Source: Cristatella mucedo (taxonomy: Eukaryota > Bryozoa > Phylactolaemata > Cristatellidae). From it: a DNA stretch of 64,000 bases. Position numbers and translations under genes: made by a program. Each line of letters begins with the position of its first letter. Positions within the stretch are counted from its first letter, which is position 1. Below, piece by piece: positions 18,423-30,671 of the stretch. Under the pieces are notes generated by a model that saw nothing but the letters and a program-made list of their open reading frames with translations, searched no databases and had not been told where the DNA came from. The DNA lies in contig WPIO01000038.1 in assembly GCA_009760855.2 (NCBI GenBank), positions 2,527,501-2,591,500 on the forward strand, written 5' to 3'.

Positions 18423-18609
18423 AATGCATGCTGACCCAGTGCATGTAACCCCTAACCATGTTATTCATTTTGTTTGTTTTTCAAGCATGATTTTACTTAC
18501 TATTCTATTGCGTATCACTTTGCAGCAAATGTAAAGCGCCTAGAAAGAGATTAAGTTCTCTGAGGGCGCTTTATCAAGTGCAATATTATTATTATTATTA
18601 TTATTATTA
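18423..18609 (+). mobile_element. LINE family A, 3' end fragment
   Basis: Short 5'-truncated copy. It carries the GCATGCTGACCCAGTGCATG unit, TTGCAGCAAATGTAAAGCGC, AGAGATTAAGTTCTCTGAGG and GCGCTTTATCAAGTGC, followed by nine ATT triplets. Confidence 0.9.
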
Positions 18610-18934
18610 ATGCAACTGTTATTGATTCATGTTATTGATAAGGTTAGCACCTTAGGTAGTGATAACTTGTGGTGATGCAGCTGATCGCGTGTCTATTTTT
18701 CATCAGCTACATAAAAAAGTACCGCAAATACCGTCTTTCCCAGAGAAAGCAGCATCACCTCTGAGCTCATTTCACTCTGTAAGAACCCCAAGAAATCCCA
18801 GCCAGACGTCAGACGGGCCTTTCAATCCGGGCCATAGTGCACACTATCGCAACGGTGGCCCGGATTGAAAAGGCAAAGCCGAAGGCCCCGGATGGAACCA
18901 AAGTCAGCAGGCAGCTAGCTGCGTGGTGGCCGTC

Positions 18935-19297
18935 TCACCTTTGTTCTTCGTCCGACGAGCTGCTGCTGCTGCTGCCGCTGCTGTTGCGTCCCAGTTTCAC
19001 GTCTGCCGCTTCTGCTGCCTCTTCGTCCAGTTCATCCGGAATGCTGTCGGCGTTCACGCTATGCTGCCAAAGCTGCTTGGCTGCTGGAGTGTCGGGAACA
19101 ATTTCCTCGTCTTCCTCTTGCGTGACGTCGAGCGAACTAGTGTATCCTGGCAGGAGGAATCGGCACGGCATGAGAAATCGCAAGAGGTCTAAAGGCCAGC
19201 CGCTGGAGCCGCCGGGCGGTGGCTTAGAGGCAAATAAACGTAGCAGCTTCAATGAGCAGGCAGCTGCAGCGAAGTGCACCAGCGACCGACAGCACAA
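18935..19297 (-). CDS. Possible ORF with acidic, serine-rich C-terminus
   Basis: A minus-strand frame of 120 codons ends in a highly acidic and then Ser-rich tail (DELDEEAAEAADVKLG, GSSSSSSSDEEQR), with TSSLDVTQEEDEEIVPDTP before it. The composition resembles a disordered nuclear protein tail. Much of it is generated by GCTGCTGCTGCTG triplet repeats read in reverse, so low-complexity shadow coding is a real alternative. No domain is recognised. Confidence 0.25.
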   Translation of the reverse strand: MCCRSLVHFAAAACSLKLLRLFASKPPPGGSSGWPLDLLRFLMPCRFLLPGYTSSLDVTQEEDEEIVPDTPAAKQLWQHSVNADSIPDELDEEAAEAADVKLGRNSSGSSSSSSSDEEQR

Positions 19298-19299
19298 AG

Positions 19300-20460
19300 A
19301 CTATGCGCTTTACAGCAGGGCCTAGCAGAGACCATGCAATGGAAAAGGCTGCAAAAGCAGGCACGCAAGAAACTCGTCGTCAGCCACCGACGAGTCAGCG
19401 TAACAACAGAGTGGCATGCTGTAAAAACTCGATGGCCAGATCGCTGGGCCTCAAAAAAAGAACATTTAATGCACAGCCAGAAGAGACGGCAGAGGATTAC
19501 AGGAGGAAGTGAGACAAGGCCGAGGGGAGTGAGAGCAGGCGCAGGGCCGAGGGATCGTCGTCGTGGACCTCATGGGGAGCGAAATTTGCGCTTTCCTCTT
19601 CCGCCTCCACCGGCAACTACAGTTCTTGTTTCAGTGCTCGGAAAACTCCCATAAAACTCGGAAAACTTTTTCTTTTTTGCTCGGAAAACTCCCATACCCT
19701 CGGCGGTTGCCGCCGAGACAGAGGGAGGGAGGGTGACGGTCAAAAAACAACTCGCACCGAATGTTTTGAGCAGAGGTCGGCAGATGTCTGTGGCCTGTGC
19801 TTATTTTTTTAGAATTGATATCAGGCGCTTGCATGAAACCGAAGTGGCTGACGGGGGGGGGATGATCAATGTCTGCCCTATAATTCCCGTTTGCATTTGT
19901 CCATCTGTCTGTTGCGACTGCTTGGTCGTCTGGCCACACTCCCTCCGGACGGCCCTGTGGAGTGGGCATGTTTTTTTCTGGCCTAGTGTGCCTCATTGAC
20001 TCCCTGAAATGGCCTAGTAGCCCGAAAAATTTGCCAACCCTGGTCTTGAGGGTCTCGGCTGCACACATGGACGAAAAACGAGCCCAAGTGTTAGCTCGCT
20101 GCTGCAATAGGGTACCAGCAGCCGAAACGTTCTCGGCCAGAGTCGCTATACGGCACCCGGTGAGCAGCATCCAAGCGACTGTGCTGCCACAGGCAGAGCA
20201 GTCGCAGGCGGTGCTCGGGCAGCCGGAAGCAGTGCTCACGCTCACGCTCGGCACCACGCGACCGAAACCGACATCGACAGCTACGGGAGCAGAAGAAGAA
20301 CCTTCAACGCAGCCTGTGCTGAGAAAAAGAAGGCCACAGCCAAAAAGAGGCAAGGCCTTCAACACTAGGTATCTGCACCAGTCAGGCAAAACTGAGAACC
20401 GGCCAGTGGTTTGATATCGTTTATTACACGTCCCTCGAACTAGGCAACTGGCTGGCACGG
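19300..20460. other. Stop-poor unassigned stretch, both strands
   Basis: Frames are open on plus (19962-20414, 150 codons, ending in a basic segment RKRRPQPKRGKAFNTRY) and on minus (19631-20458, 275 codons). The plus frame has the more protein-like composition, with a basic nuclear-targeting-like cluster. Neither matches a family I know. A short direct repeat, CTCGGAAAACTCCCATA, occurs at about 19637 and 19680. Confidence 0.3.
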
Positions 20461-21330
20461 TTGAAAACTTCTATTAGCTACGGACTCTTTTTTTTTACAC
20501 ACGAATGAACTCGTGCAAAGACAGCCCACCTGGTTAACACTTTAATGACAATACGTCTAGAATTATTAAAATTACTATCATACAGGTCTCTCGGTGTTTG
20601 CCTTTAATCGTCTGCAACTAGGAGCACAACTCAGTAGCCTTCAACACTTGGCGACCCGGTCGAGGGTTCGGAGTGCAGCAGCACTGCCGCCGATTCTCCA
20701 CTGTTGCCCGGAGCAGATTGAACGCGCTTTGGTTTTCACGTGTTCTGCTACTGCTGCTGCTCACCTGAGGCTCCCTGGTTACGGGTGCAGTCATTGGCCC
20801 TCCGAAAAAAAGAAAATCTGTAGTCAGTTGGTCAGTTCTTAAAAAGACGACCCAAAGGACAGAATTGACCGCAGTATTCTTTTGTAGAGCCTCTCCAAAC
20901 ATGAAGGTAACGCTGGCGGAATGACAGACTGTGCTGGGTTCGTTCTCGGTGTGTTGACGTTAATGCCTTCCGGTCACCGGGTGAGCCCTTAAAGTACGTG
21001 ACGCCACAGGTTTCGATCTTGGGCCCCGGGTTCTCCTCACCGAGCGCAATCCTGACTTTTATTTTGACCCCATCACCAGCTTCACCTTTGACTCTTCTCA
21101 GTCCTCCTCATCAGACCAACTAAATCCCTCGCAGCATCCGGCGTCTGTGACATTCGCACTTGCGTGGCCATCAACTTCCCGAAGCTTCGCGATGATAAGA
21201 ACAACCGAATAGTAATGAGCAAGCGAAGTGTGTCACTCTCAAGTTGGAAGGACTCATGCTCAAGATTGGTTCAGCTATAATCACTCAACCGGCGACCAGA
21301 TTGAGAGGCATATTTTAAATAAAAATAAAT
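20460..21330. other. Unassigned sequence
   Basis: No gene, RNA or known repeat is evident. Short minus frame 20618-20902 has no domain. Confidence 0.35.
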
Positions 21331-21500
21331 ACTAGCTGATTTAACGGCCTATTTTTGTATGGCGACAGAAGAGCCTTGGCGGCTATCACCACCGCTTGCG
21401 GTGGCGATAAAGGATCGCCCACCACAGGGTTCGAACCACGACCTCGGGGCCGAGATCGTGAAAAGCAACCGCCTTACCTAGTGAGCCATTGCGGCTCACC
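21331..21500 (-). mobile_element. tRNA-derived SINE
   Basis: Nearly full-length copy. Reversed, it has a GCCGCAATGGCTCAC head, AAGGCGGTTGC, a B box GGTTCGAACC (slightly mutated, GTGGTTCGAACCCTG), the CCACCGCAAGCGGTGG stem, and the GGCCGTTAAATCAGCTAGT end. Confidence 0.85.
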
Positions 21501-22020
21501 ATTTTGAAAGAAGATGAACGCAGCGCATTCTCGCTGAAGCCTCTCGGTAACGTATAAGCCAGTATTCCAGGATGTGACTGCTCACTCCATAATCGATTCG
21601 CTCCACCGCACCGGGCTCAACTGATTCTCATAAATAAGAATCAAGAGAAGCCATAATAATCGAGGCAATTGGCCGAGCTGGTAGCGCCACAACTTATGTT
21701 TCCGGAACCCGGATGAGGCGGTGGCGGAGCAAGCGTTCTCGTCTAGGGGGGGGGGTGAGAATGGCAAGATTTTCCTGTGGGAGTAATCAATACGTGTAAG
21801 TAAGAGAAAGTTATGGCGCCGCACAACCTTAGGAGTTTATTCAACACGAACTTTGCGGCTGCTCGTCGAATGGAAGGGCAGGAGACATAATTTCTTCATT
21901 GGTGACGGTCGGGGAGGAGGCGTAGGAAAAGAGGCGTGGCCCAGATCGCTTCCTCGCTATCGGGGGGGGGGAGCACCTTGACCTTGATGATGTGGTGACC
22001 TTGCCAGAGAGCAGTAAGAA
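21500..22020. other. Unassigned sequence left of the GA/GACAGA array
   Basis: Two short poly(G) runs (21746-21754, 21961-21970) occur. No domain is recognised in any frame. Confidence 0.35.
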
Positions 22021-22024
22021 TGAG

Positions 22025-22556
<532 letters not shown>

Positions 22557-22590
22557 GGAGATATAAATATAAATATATAAATATATATAT

Positions 22591-23870
22591 AGAGAGAGAT
22601 ACTAGCAATAAAAAGAACGAAGAAAGCAAAGGAAGGTTAGCAGATAGACGCACAAACGAGCGAGAAACAGTGTCAGCCATTTGGCCAGAAAGGAGAAGAG
22701 GAATAAAATGAAGACGCCTGCTTCAGAACTCATTGTCAGGGGCGGTAAGTCTAGAGAAAGTGCTGCGAAGTAGGCAGCGAATGTGGATCCGAAGAGCCCT
22801 ACTAAATATCGGTAGGCCGCAGAAGCTGGGGTCAGATTCAAGAGTACTCCAGCCAATACAGTCACCGTTGTGTGATCTCAAGGGATGAAGGGCAAGAGAC
22901 GATAGGAATTCCACGACTACTGTCGTAATTATGTGAGCTTAGGGGATAAACGGCAAGAAATAACAAATATAATTCCACCAGAAGCACACTGGTGGCAGAC
23001 CCATGAATACCCGATCCCCGAAAAGCCAACTGGTCTGACAGGGCAGCTCAACGTCTACAATGCCGCCGTGCAATACAGTCTGGCAGATTGGGAGTCAGTA
23101 CGATCGCCGCAGCTGCCGGCATCCGAAAGGCAATTGGAGAATGAGGCTAGCCCGAAAAGTCACGTGAACTCTTTCCGGCCTCCGGGCCGGATGAATGCCT
23201 CTAGCGCATAAGGCTATGTAAAGTATATGCCGGCCGTGGCCGAGGCTAGGCCGAGGCTGGGTTTCGGTGCCATCAGAGCGCAGTGCTATCGTCTGCTTCT
23301 ACGATCTAGTCCTTTGCCTATGCGCTCACCTTTGCTTGCGGTTCGCCTGCTCACCTGCTCACCTCCTGCCGATCGACGTCTCAGCCCCCTGGCTCGGGCC
23401 TCTGCAGCCGCGGAGGATCGTCGATTGCGGCTGGCTGCGGGCCGCTGGATCATTACTCACTTCCTGATGGGAAGATGAGAAGAGGGGAGAGGGCAGCACC
23501 AGCCAGCAGTTCAGGTGCTATCCGGCAAGCTATCCGCACGCGAGGAACCGACCTTTAAATTAACTCTAATTAACACGTAGCGCCTAATAAGATGCCGCTG
23601 CATATTGCAGCAGCACAGCACTTGCCGACCCGGCGGCTGACCATGTGCTGCTGCTGCTGCCGCCACCTCTGCTGCTACTCGGCTGTTTTCGGCTGGCCGG
23701 CAAACGGTTAGCTAGAGTGCGTGCAGAAGAGGCGATGTAAACTGTCATCGCCGCCGTCTTCGCCGGCTACTTTATCATCGTTTCGGTATCGAGCGCTTCC
23801 GAGCGAGATGGGCAGGCGCCTTCACGTGTACCCGTGGCAGAAAACACCTTCACATAGAATAACATTAAAA
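22591..23870. other. Unassigned sequence with weak internal duplication
   Basis: Two related 50-60 base segments (starting near 22871 and 22932; shared GTGA-CT-AGGGAT and GGCAAGA elements ending in AATTCCAC) form a short tandem duplication. A CpG-rich part around 23150-23480 contains TCACGTGA (23159-23166). No gene is assignable. Confidence 0.35.
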
Positions 23871-23874
23871 ATAA

Positions 23875-23950
23875 TGGCTGATTTAACAGCCTCACTTGTA
23901 TAGCCCCGGACGAGCTTTATCGGCCATCACCACCGCCAGCAGTTGACAAA
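23875..23950 (-). mobile_element. SINE 3' fragment
   Basis: Contains GGCTGATTTAACAGCC and CGGCCATCACCACCGCC, matching the 3' half of the tRNA-derived SINE family in reverse. The head is absent. Confidence 0.55.
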
Positions 23951-24202
23951 GCGTGGTGCATCAGCTCAGCATCCATTTGCGATTACAAAAATGCACGCGT
24001 ATCCAGGTAATGCACGGGTACTCATGGCTTGAGCCCAAACAGTGGCCATTTACGGACGCCGCCGTTTCAAGCTACCCTTTAAATAACGCACTCTCGATAG
24101 CTCCGTCGATAGAGCATTTGCACAAGGAAAGCAGACTTGGCGAGATGGCTCAATGCTTGGGGCAGGTTCTTCTACTCTTAGCTCTACCGCTGGCCGCCTT
24201 TA

Positions 24203-24605
24203 GTTAGTATGCTCCCAAAGCCTGTTACTCCCTCTCGACTTGCGTCACGACATCTCCTGGCTTGTCCACATTTTAAAAGAAACACAAATCGCATCTTTTA
24301 ATGTATTGTTTATATATTTATATTTATATTATATTGTTTATATTTTATGTATTGCATGTAGTGGGCCCCTGTTGATTCGTCCTTTATGCGTTTATGCGTG
24401 CTGACACTGTGCATGCTTCCGCTAATCATACTTGCATGCTGACCCTGTGCATATCACCCTAACCATTATTATCATTGTTTAATGAGCATGCTACTGCTAA
24501 CCATTCGATTGTTCTTCTTTTGCAGCAAATGTAAAGCACCTAGAAAGAGATTAAATCCTCTGAAGATTGTATATCAAATGTATTATTTTTGCTATTATTA
24601 TTATG
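24203..24605 (+). mobile_element. LINE family A, 3' fragment with AT-rich insert
   Basis: Starts in the last RT-domain codons (YAPKAW-like, as TATGCTCCCAAAGCCTG). An AT-rich expansion (24300-24355, TATTTATATT-type) replaces the region that in other copies reads TTTAGGACA. The regular 3' UTR and a diverged terminus follow. Confidence 0.8.
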
Positions 24606-24679
24606 ACAAAGAGTTGGAAGGAGGAAATGGTGGGAGACAGGGCGAGTGGTTAAGAACTTGCTGAATGAATGATAGTAAT

Positions 24680-26040
24680 AATAATGATAATGCACTTGAT
24701 AAAGCGCCCTCAGAGAACTCAATCACTCTCTGGGGGATTTATATTTGCTGCAAGCGAAACAAGATCAAATGTTGAGTGGTATCATGCTTGATGAGCAACA
24801 TGAATAACATGGTTAGGCGTGATGTGCACAGGGACAGCATGCAAGTGTGGTTAGTGGCAGCATTCATTGTCAACACGCTTGATCGCATAAAGGACGAATC
24901 ACAGGGACCCACAAATTCTATCACATAAAGGTGCGTTTTAAGTTATTTTTAAATGTGGTCAAGTCAGGGGAAGTCGTGACGGAAGTCGGCAGTGAGTTCC
25001 AGGCTTTGGGAGCGTACGAACTAAATGCACGGTCTCCAAACGATTTGAGTCTATACGAGGTATAGGTAAACTGTCAGATTCCGAAAAGCGGGTGGTACTA
25101 TGCTTGGCCTGGTGGAAGAGTAGAGCTGATAAGTAGGCTGCAGCCAAAGAATGAAGTGACCTAAAAGTGAGTGACAAAACCTTGAAGTCGATTCGTTCCT
25201 TGACTAGTAGCCAGTGCAGGTCGGTGAAAAGTGAAGGGGTGTGGCAACAGCGACCCTCACGACCGACAAGCCTAGCTGCAGAGTTTTGCCCCAGCTGTAA
25301 GCGCCTGATTGCACATGCCGGTAGGCCAGCAAGCAGTGAGTTACAGAAGTCAAGGCGTGATGTCACAAATGCATGGACCAACTTAGATGTGATATCCTTA
25401 CCTAAACGAGCCGAATTTTTGCAATTTTATGTATCTAAAAGTAGGCAGACTTGACTGTGGAGCTGATGTGGTCGTCTAACGAAAGCTCACTTTGGAACAT
25501 GACACCTAGATTTCGAACTGATTCAACAGGAGATATGCTGGCAGAGCTGATTTTGAGCGTCACCTTTCCAATTTCTGAATCACACTGGGTTTGTTCGTAA
25601 CTAGTAAGTTAGTTTAATCGTGATTAATTATAAGAAAATTTGCTGCCATCCATGTACGGATGTCATCAATACATGCAGCAAGGGAGTTGAGAGAATTCGA
25701 GGTGCTCGAAGACTGGGAAGGATCAAAGCAAAGGTACAACTGAGTGTCATCCACATAGAAGTGAAAGCCTAGATTGTTCTTGGCAATCACATCAGCAAGA
25801 GGGAGAGTATAAACGATGAAAAGAACCGGACCTAGCACGGAGCCCTGAGGTACCCCATATTTCAGAGGTACCTCTGCCGATCTTTGTCCATTCACATCAA
25901 TACCCTGGAGTCTCCCGCGGAGATAAGACCTTAACGATTGCAGAGCAGTGCCAGTGATGCCCAGGCGAGATGAGAGGCGCTCTAATAGAACTTGGTGATC
26001 GATAGTATCGAACCGAATGATCGAGCAAAACATGCTGAGA
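24680..26040 (-). mobile_element. LINE family A, 3' two-fifths with RT
   Basis: Minus-strand copy from the AATAATAATGATAAT tail through the 3' UTR and C-terminal domain ([19 protein letters not shown]) into the RT core, with [17 protein letters not shown] and FYVDD where family members have FYADD, and up to [12 protein letters not shown]. It is truncated just upstream of that block. The long frame 25614-26066 covers the RT palm. The YVDD change removes the usual Ala of the active-site box. Confidence 0.9.
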
Positions 26041-26045
26041 TAATA

Positions 26046-27845
26046 ATCATAATAATAATAATGCACTTAATAAAGCTCCCTCAGAGAACTCAATCTCTCT
26101 CTAGGCGCTTTAAATTTGCTGCAAAGGGAAATGCAATTGAATGGTGAGTAATATCATGCCTGACAACCAAGAAAAATGAATAAGATGGTTAGGAGAGACA
26201 CGCACAGGGGTCAGCATGTAAATGGGGTTAGTGGCAGCATGCACAGTGTCAACACGCATAAGCACATCAAGGACGAATCACAGGGACCCACTAAATGCTG
26301 TCCTAATAGGTGTGTTTTCAAGTTCTTTTTAAATGTGGTCAGGTCAGGGGATGTTCTGACGCATTTCGGGAGGGAGTTCCAAGCTTTGGGAGCATACGAA
26401 CTAAATGCACGGTTTCCAAAGGATTTGAGGTTTGCACGAGGTATTTGTAGACTGTTGGATTCCGAAAAGTGGGTGGTACGATGCTTGGCCTGGTGGGGAA
26501 GTATATCTGAGAGATAGGCTGGAACCAAAGAATGAAGCGACCTAAAAGTGAGCGACAGAACCCTGAAATCGACCCATTGCTTGACCTGAAGCCAGTGCAG
26601 GTCTGCGAGAGGTGGTGTAACGTGGCAAGTGCGACGCTCACGACAGACAAGCCTAGCTGCGGAGTTTTACACTAGCTGCAATCGCCTGATCGCACATGCT
26701 GGTAGGCCAGTAAGCAGTGAGTTGCAGAAGTCGAGACGGGATGTCACGAATGCATGGACCCACATGGACGTGGAATCCTTATCTAAACAAGCCCGAATTT
26801 TAGCAATGTTGTGAAGCTAAAAATAGGCAGATTTGACTGTGGAGCTGATATGATCGTCAAACGAGATGTCGCTTTGGAATATGACACCTAGATTTCGAGC
26901 TGATTCAAAAGGAGATATGCTGGCAGAGCCAATTTTGAGCGTCAGCATTTCCAATTTGTGAATCCCACTGGGTATGCCCATAACTAGTAAGTTAGTTTTA
27001 TCGTTGTATAGTTTTAGAAAATTTGCTGCCATCCATGATCGGATGCCATCAATGCATGCAGCAAGTGAGTTGAGAGAATTTGAGGTGCTCGAAGGCTGGG
27101 AGGGATCAAAGCAAAGGTACAACTGAGTGTCATCCGCATAGAAGTGAAAACCTAGATTGTGCTTGGCAATCACATCAGCAAGAGGCAGAGTATAAACGGT
27201 GAAAAGAACCGGACCTAGCACGGAGCCCTGAGGTACCCTATATTTCAGAGGTACCTCAGATAATGTTTGTCCATTCACGTCAATACTCTGGAGTCTCCCA
27301 CGGAGATTGGACCTGAACCATTGCAGAGCAGTGCCAGTGATGCCCAGGCGAGATGAGAGGCGCTCTAGAAGAACTTTGTGATCGATGGTATCAAAAGCTG
27401 CCGAAAGATCAAGCAAAACAAACAGAGACATTCTACTCATGTCTGCATTCCTAAGTAGATCGTTGTATACCCTAAGCAATGCTGACTCTGTGGAGTGATT
27501 AGCTCTAAAGCCAGACTGGAACTTACCAGCAAGGTGTGAGGTTTCGATATACGAGTTCAGCTGGTCCGCTACGCACCGTTCCAGTGTCTTTGATAGGACT
27601 GGTAGAAGGGAGACTGGGCGGTAGTCGCTTAAGTCCTCTTTGTCTATTGCCGCTTTCTTGAGAAGTGGCCTGAATACAGCTTTTTTGAAAGGTGCTGGGA
27701 CATGACCTGAGGCTAATAACATATTGATGATACTCTACTGATGTCTGCATTCCTAAGTAGGTCGTTGTACATTCGAAGCAATGCTGACTCTGTGGAGCGA
27801 TTAGCTCTAAAGTCAGAATGGAACTTACTAGTAATGTATTAGATT
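26046..27845 (-). mobile_element. LINE family A, long RT-bearing copy
   Basis: Runs from an ATTATTATT-type tail at 26046 through the 3' UTR to a 301-codon frame at 26817-27722. That frame contains the fingers ([31 protein letters not shown]), the palm ([38 protein letters not shown]) and the active-site box FYADD. It lacks the N-terminal endonuclease. Positions 27727-27840 repeat the segment that precedes it (LLRVYNDLL-like), so a partial duplicate lies at its 5' end. Confidence 0.92.
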
Positions 27846-28913
27846 ACTTTAAAGATAGCAAAACTTCGATGATTGGAAAGGAACCGGTACATGCGATAAA
27901 AATAAAAAAGAAAGAATAATTAAACTAGATTAGCAACGTAAGAAACTCTTAGAATAAGTAACTATTGTTAGATACTTGTTAGAAGATGGAGAGAGAGAAA
28001 GCGAAAAAAAGGTGTTACCGATGATACTTATGCAAATTATTCGTTTATCATTCCTAAAATAGTATGGATCATGTTTATGCGAGATAGCAAAATTAGATGA
28101 TAGGTTTATAAAGTTAAGAGAAACATGTTAAGAGAAGAGTCAAACGTTCTAAACCAGGTCAGTCTTTCAGAATTCATTTATACAATAATTATTTCCTGCA
28201 AATCATCTTGAGACACTTCATTCTCAAGATAATGCATTGATAACCTTTTCTGATAAATTACCGTTTTAACTAGTTTGGAGTGTTTTCTTTTCTCAACTTG
28301 TGAAACGAGGCTATTAGCTCAATCGATTTGAGAATCTACAGCAGCTAAAACTATAGAAAACTTTATTTTTCTTCAAACAAGGTGTAATCCAATCTCTTTA
28401 AGCTGTAAGGTACGCATACGTTTTCTTAGCAAACTCATCTCTTAGGTTAGCATCTTATTTGTATGGCCTTTGATCTTATTCTTCACTGCTAAATGAAAAT
28501 TGATTGATAGAAAAATCTGAAGAGAAGAAGCTTCATCAGTGTAACTAAAAAGTGGTGTCAATTCTATGTCACGAATGAAATTAGAATACTTGATGGAAAC
28601 TGAGTCAGGTAATTTAGACAAGTACTGATCAACTGTAAGATTGTAATCAATAGCAGAGGCAAAAACAACAGTTTCTATCTGTATATTAGGTGGATTCACT
28701 TCGTAGGAACATCCGTTAACAACTGTAAAGTAATCGCGTTTGGAATTTGGTGATATTTAATGGTAGTCATGATGTTGAGAGTATTTTATCGATAATCTTA
28801 AACCATAATGCAAGGTAATAGGTAACCACCGATATGTGGTGAATAATTGAAATGTCTCTTTACACGCTTGAACAGTTTCATCTCCATACATTTTCTATAT
28901 AAAAAAGAGAAAG
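27846..28913 (-). pseudogene. AT-rich island, decayed unidentified coding sequence
   Basis: The AT content rises sharply here. A minus-strand frame from ATG at about 28893 to 28442 (about 150 codons) is broken by one TAA near 28759 and reads as real protein (CKETFQLFTTYRWLPITLHY, FASAIDYNLTVDQYLSKLPD). Downstream, shorter open pieces continue to about 28150 (VEKRKHSKLVKTVIY, MHYLENEVSQDDLQEI). I do not recognise the protein. The AT bias and decay resemble the 42-53 kb virus-like insert, so a related origin is possible but unproven. Confidence 0.45.
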
Positions 28914-29474
28914 TAATAATAATATAATGCTCTTGATAAAGCGCCCCCAGAGAACTCAATCTCTTTCTAGGCGCTTTACATTTTCTGCAAAGGGAAGCGC
29001 GATGGAATGGTGAGTGAGTTCATGCTTGATAAACATGAATAATATGGTTAGGGGTGGCATGCACAGGGTCAGCATGCAAATGTGGTTAGTGGCAGCATGT
29101 ACAGTGTCAGCATGCATAAGCCCATGAAGGACGAATCGCAGGGACCCACTAAATGCTGTCCTAAATAGGTGTGTTTTTAAGTTCTTGTTAAATGTGATCA
29201 AGTCAGGGGATGGTTAACGCATATCGGATGTGAGTTCCAGACTTTGGGACCATACGAACTAAGTGCATGGTCTCCAAAGGATTTGAGGTTTGTACGAGGT
29301 ATTGGCAAACCATTGGATTCCGAGAAGTGGGTGGTACGATACTTGGCCTGGTGGGGGAGTAGATCTGACAGATAGGCTGGAGCCAAAGAATAAAGTGACC
29401 TAAAAGTGAGCGACAAGACTTTGAAGTCGATCCCTTCCTTGATTGGTAGCCAGCGCAGGTCGGCAAAAGAGATT
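28914..29474 (-). mobile_element. LINE family A, 3' fragment splitting the AT-rich island
   Basis: Minus-strand copy with an AATAATATAATGC tail, the standard terminus, and codons for YAPKAW-like and LAPAYLSDLLPHQAK segments. It is truncated at about 29474. AT-rich coding-like DNA lies on both sides. Confidence 0.88.
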
Positions 29475-30240
29475 AATAACTAATATTTTTCATTACCACA
29501 TCGTAAGCATCTCACGTGTCTGCTAGGAAGGAAGGAAGGAAGGAAGGAAGGAAGGAGCGTGAAAACGATCGTCACTAAAGGTCTCTAACTAAAGGTTCTT
29601 GAACGTATTCACAATCAGTAACGATAATGGATGGTTGACCCAATAACTAAAATGCCTTCTCATATTCAGATAGGATTTTCTCAAGAATCAGGAATACCGT
29701 CTTCACAATTATAAGAATAACACTTACCCACAAAATGATAGCTTGGATACTCTAGAATGTCTGAATTACCTAAAAAATAAATTTATTCGCACAATCTCGT
29801 CACACCCCTGTTTGCAATCTCTTCACTTCTGTCAGCATGCTGTTAATTAATGAAAGCATTTTTTTCTATTATATCGCTCCATGTATTTATCGCTTCCTTA
29901 TTTGCGAAGAAGTTTTTTCATGACTCTCTACCTAACTTATTCTTTCAATCTAGTAGCACCATCAACAATACCTAAGTATTTAGAAATTAAATTATTCAAT
30001 CTAGTAGCACCAACAGCAATAGTTAAGTATTCAGAAATTAAAATATTCAAATCCTGAATATTCTCGTTCTTACACTATTATCACAATTTCTTCACATAAT
30101 AGAATGAACTCTCTTCTTCTAATCCTGGAACCTCTCACCATCGAGTCTAAAAAATCAGAAGCCTCATTTGCGATTGTATACTCACTGAAAATATTTACTT
30201 TAAATGAAAATAACTCACAGCTCTTTCGCTCCGGAACGCT
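29475..30240 (-). pseudogene. AT-rich island, second part, with 51-bp in-phase repeat
   Basis: Minus-strand frames from about 30235 to 29938 read as protein (NIFSEYTIANEASDFLDSMV, RREFILLCEEIVIIV) with a TAA near 30070. Two tandem 51-base units follow (29944-29994, 29995-30045), each encoding a 17-residue unit ending in GATRL (ISKYLGIVDGATRL; ISEYLTIAVGATRL). A unit length divisible by three and conserved residues suggest past coding function. A (GAAG)n run lies at 29526-29557. Confidence 0.45.
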
Positions 30241-30319
30241 ACATATCGAAGAGTCCTGAGATGGTGCATGCTAAGTAACATTGATTTACCGATTAACTGC
30301 CGAGGCTCCTCACTTTGCG

Positions 30320-30400
30320 CATGCACGAATGAGTGAATGAGTGAATTATGAGTGAGTGAATGAGTGAATTATGCGAATGAGTTAAGTGAGAGTGAATCTT
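30320..30400 (+). repeat. GAATGAGT-type octamer repeats
   Basis: Tandem and near-tandem copies of GAATGAGT, ATTATGAGT and related units occur over about 80 bases just upstream of a putative promoter patch. Confidence 0.75.
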
Positions 30401-30671
30401 GAGCATGCGCTACGAGGTTCCGCAGCAGTAAGGTAAAATCTATGTTACTCGAAGATCGTTCTGCATTTTCAAACAACAATTGCGTTCGAAGTTTTGCTCG
30501 GGCTGGGAGATTTTCGTAACTGTTCACTCGTCCGACGTCAACGTCAGCTCTGAGGAGACAGGCAGATTTACATTCCAGCTTCCATTAAGCTTTCGATACT
30601 CCGAAAATCGAGCGCTCTACGCCATTGGAGAGTGAAAGGCCGGCCCGACCCACGGCAGCCAAAGCCGGAGA

